Of a stretch of 64,000 nucleotides of DNA, positions 62,100 through 64,000 are shown in pieces. The notes beneath the pieces are model-generated. The model was not told the DNA's origin. It was given only the letters and a program-made list of their open reading frames with translations, and did not search any database. The translations under genes and the position numbers were made by a program. The DNA is taken from NCBI RefSeq assembly GCF_900115865.1, contig NZ_FOXY01000002.1:372001-436000 (forward strand), read 5' to 3'. Numbering within the stretch: position 1 is the stretch's first letter; each line of letters opens with the position of its first letter. Source of the stretch: Donghicola eburneus. Its GTDB lineage: Bacteria; Pseudomonadota; Alphaproteobacteria; Rhodobacterales; Rhodobacteraceae.

Positions 62100-63896
62100 T
62101 CAACCGGTTGACTGCATGGTCACATAGGTTCCGGGCGCGTCTGCAAGCACAGGATGATTAGAATCACCCTCTTCCCGCGCAGGGATTTGCTTGCCAGAGC
62201 GGTTCGCCAGCCATTCATCCCAGCGGGGCCACCACGATCCTGGCGTGAACTCGGCCTCGGCGCGCCAGTCATCTGGCTCCATAGCGATCTTGCTATGGGT
62301 GTAGTGCCCGTACTTGCCCTTGGAGGGCGGGTTCACGATGCCCGCGATGTGACCCGACTGGGATAGGATAAAGGTCTTGGACCGGCTCCCCATTTTGCGC
62401 ACACCGTTGAAACTGGCTTTCCACGCCGCGATGTGGTCAGTCTCGCAAGCGACGGCACAGATCGGGACGGTCACGTCCTTGATGTTCAGAACCTCGCCGC
62501 AAACTTCCATGCCGCCGTCGACGAATTTGTTCTTCTGGCACAGGTCGCGCAGATATTGGATGGCCATCGCGCCCGGCAGGTTCGTACTGTCGCCATTCCA
62601 GAACAGCAGATCGAACGCCGGCGGCGCTTCGCCCTTCATGTACCGGTTGATCGCGGGACCGTAGATCAGGTCATTCGACCGCAAGAAGCTAAAGGTCCGC
62701 GACATGAAGAAACTGTTCAGATAGCCCTCGGCCATCGCCTCTTCTTCGATGCCATCCACAAAGTCATCGCCTAGGAAGACTGTGAACTCCCCCTGATCCG
62801 AGAAGTCGGTCAGCGTTGTGAACAGAGTCGCCGACTTGATCGGAGTCTCGCCCCGCTTCTTTAACAGCGCCATCGTCAGGGACAGCGTGGTACCCGCAAT
62901 ACAGTAGCCCACGGCGTTCACCTGCTTGACGTTGCAGATGTCGCGCACTTCGTTGATCGCGGTCAGGTAGCCGTCGGTGATATAGTCATCCAGCTTCACA
63001 TCGCGGTAGGACGCATCAGGATTGATCCAGCTCACCACAAAGACCGTGTAGCCCTGATCAACCGCCCATTTGATCATCGAGTTCTTTTCCTTCAGGTCGA
63101 GGATGTAGAACCGGTTGATCCACGGCGGGAAGATCAGCAGCGGAATTTCATGAACGGTATCGGTGGTCGGGCTGTACTGCACCAGCTCGAACATGTGGTT
63201 CCGGAAAACGACCTTGCCGGGCGACGTTGCAATATTGCCGCCCACCTCGAATGCTTTTTCGTCAGCCAATGTCACCAAGAGGCGACCGTCATTCGCTTCT
63301 AGATCGCGAACAAGGTTTTCCAAACCATCCACAAGGCTCTGCCCCTCGGTCTCGACCGCGCGCTCCAGCGCATCAGGGTTCGTCGCGAGGAAGTTTGTGG
63401 GCGCCATCAGATCCACGATCTGCTGCGAGAAATACCGCAAGCGCTTGCGATCAACATCGTCCAGATCGACCACATCATCGACCGCTTTGGAGATCGCCTC
63501 GGAATTGAGCAGATACTGCTGCTTAACATAGTTGAAATACGGATGGCTCTGCCACATCGGGTTGGCAAAGCGTTTGTCCTTGGAGCGCTCGACCTCCTCG
63601 GTGCCGCCCGTCAGCCCTTGGGTCAGGGCTTGCTGCGCTTCCATATAGTGTTGAAGCGACTTGCCCCAGTACTCGACCTGATGCTCCAAAATCTTGGTCG
63701 GGTTCTGTACCCATTCTGCCCAGTAGCCCACTGCGGCCTTCATATATAGATCCTGACCTGGGCCCTGAAGGGCAGGATTTACGGCCTTATAATGCGAAAG
63801 TGCTGTAACAAGACGCTTGGAAAGTTCTTCGATTTTCGAAATGTTCTCATTCAAACGGACTAGCTCAGTTCCAGTATCGCCGTCGTGCGTTGTCAT
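62100..63896 (-). CDS. phaC: Class I poly(3-hydroxyalkanoate) synthase PhaC
   Basis: PhaC polymerises hydroxyacyl-CoA into storage polyester. The 598-residue protein has the variable N-terminal domain and the alpha/beta hydrolase C-domain. The catalytic Cys replaces Ser in the lipase box 'GYCIAGTT' (about residue 328); the Asp is in 'ACETDHIAAW' (about 486) and the His in 'QSGHIAGIV' (about 513). The length and triad are those of class I enzymes. It is the first pha gene on this strand, and phaP follows downstream with the operator region between. Confidence 0.96.
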   Translation of the reverse strand: MTTHDGDTGTELVRLNENISKIEELSKRLVTALSHYKAVNPALQGPGQDLYMKAAVGYWAEWVQNPTKILEHQVEYWGKSLQHYMEAQQALTQGLTGGTEEVERSKDKRFANPMWQSHPYFNYVKQQYLLNSEAISKAVDDVVDLDDVDRKRLRYFSQQIVDLMAPTNFLATNPDALERAVETEGQSLVDGLENLVRDLEANDGRLLVTLADEKAFEVGGNIATSPGKVVFRNHMFELVQYSPTTDTVHEIPLLIFPPWINRFYILDLKEKNSMIKWAVDQGYTVFVVSWINPDASYRDVKLDDYITDGYLTAINEVRDICNVKQVNAVGYCIAGTTLSLTMALLKKRGETPIKSATLFTTLTDFSDQGEFTVFLGDDFVDGIEEEAMAEGYLNSFFMSRTFSFLRSNDLIYGPAINRYMKGEAPPAFDLLFWNGDSTNLPGAMAIQYLRDLCQKNKFVDGGMEVCGEVLNIKDVTVPICAVACETDHIAAWKASFNGVRKMGSRSKTFILSQSGHIAGIVNPPSKGKYGHYTHSKIAMEPDDWRAEAEFTPGSWWPRWDEWLANRSGKQIPAREEGDSNHPVLADAPGTYVTMQSTG

Positions 63897-63985
63897 GCCT
63901 GCGATTCCCCCCTACTCTGTTTGCACCATAGCGTTGCAGGCCGGAGGGGGCAAAGTGACGATTTGAACCGGGCCGACCGGCAACC

Positions 63986-64000
63986 GAAGGAGAACACCAT
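63986..64000 (+). other. Start of a further gene at the right edge, cut off
   Basis: The sequence AAGGAG (63986-63991) is followed 7 bases later by an AT at the very end of the window; a following G would complete an ATG. A divergent gene therefore probably begins here. In related PHA clusters a depolymerase gene (phaZ) is divergent from phaC, but this is not visible here. Confidence 0.5.

Overview
The window is a stretch of ordinary chromosome from an alphaproteobacterium, most likely a marine member of the Rhodobacteraceae/Roseobacter group. The evidence is the gene content and order: cobS and cobT beside a J-domain gene, a dcw cell-wall cluster carrying a DUF2484 gene between murC and murB and ending ftsZ-lpxC-bamD-recN, DUF2842 beside purA, DUF2065 behind hflKC, and a phaC/phaP/phaR block. 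Base composition is uniformly GC-rich. There are no tRNAs, rRNAs, insertion sequences, phage genes or CRISPR arrays that I can see. Genes are packed tightly, often with 1-4 base stop/start overlaps. The family assignment comes from recognised protein families and remembered gene order, not from a search.

Layout. 1-6296 (+): 3' part of a J-domain protein, cobaltochelatase subunits cobS and cobT with an unknown exported protein between them, an aminopeptidase P and a DUF427 protein. 6369-9501: a ClC-type chloride channel (-) divergent from a D-lactate dehydrogenase-like flavoprotein (+). 9549-23349 (-): right half of the dcw cluster, read ftsW-murG-murC-DUF2484-murB-ddl-ftsQ-ftsA-ftsZ-lpxC-bamD-recN. 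23475-32603: a HI0933-family flavoprotein, yciB, an EamA transporter, ftsY, a small exported protein, xseA, purD, a ferredoxin coupled to an FG-GAP protein, and a peptidoglycan-binding lipoprotein. 32667-38724 (-): rpiA, gor, hflK, hflC, DUF2065 and a Deg-type protease, mainly envelope quality control and redox. 39122-46751: sdaA, a second EamA transporter, thiamine pyrophosphokinase, a 790-residue acidic repeat protein, a small lipoprotein, DUF2842 and purA. 47005-50222 (+): secG, pyrG and two tandem TerB-like genes. 50372-59796 (+): a polar amino acid-type ABC transporter followed by GS, GATase, second GS, amine oxidase-like flavoprotein and a DegT/DnrJ-type aminotransferase. 59864-63896 (-): phaC, phaP, phaR and a LysR regulator; the window ends on the first bases of a divergent gene.

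How genes work together. The dcw genes build peptidoglycan precursors and the division ring. The 50-60 kb block looks like an uptake-plus-gamma-glutamylation pathway for an amine or amino compound. The pha block is a standard polyhydroxyalkanoate storage cassette; the phaC-phaP gap holds two PhaR-type operator half-sites inside a 17-bp inverted repeat.

Most of the window is core housekeeping, and I do not see a spectacular new system. The signals most worth a second look are: (1) a three-hairpin element found directly after two stop codons, with an apparent compensatory base change; (2) the GS/GATase/GS/oxidase operon of unknown substrate with palindromes in front of it; (3) a likely ATT start codon in its first permease; (4) a pure 16-copy hexanucleotide repeat inside the acidic protein gene.
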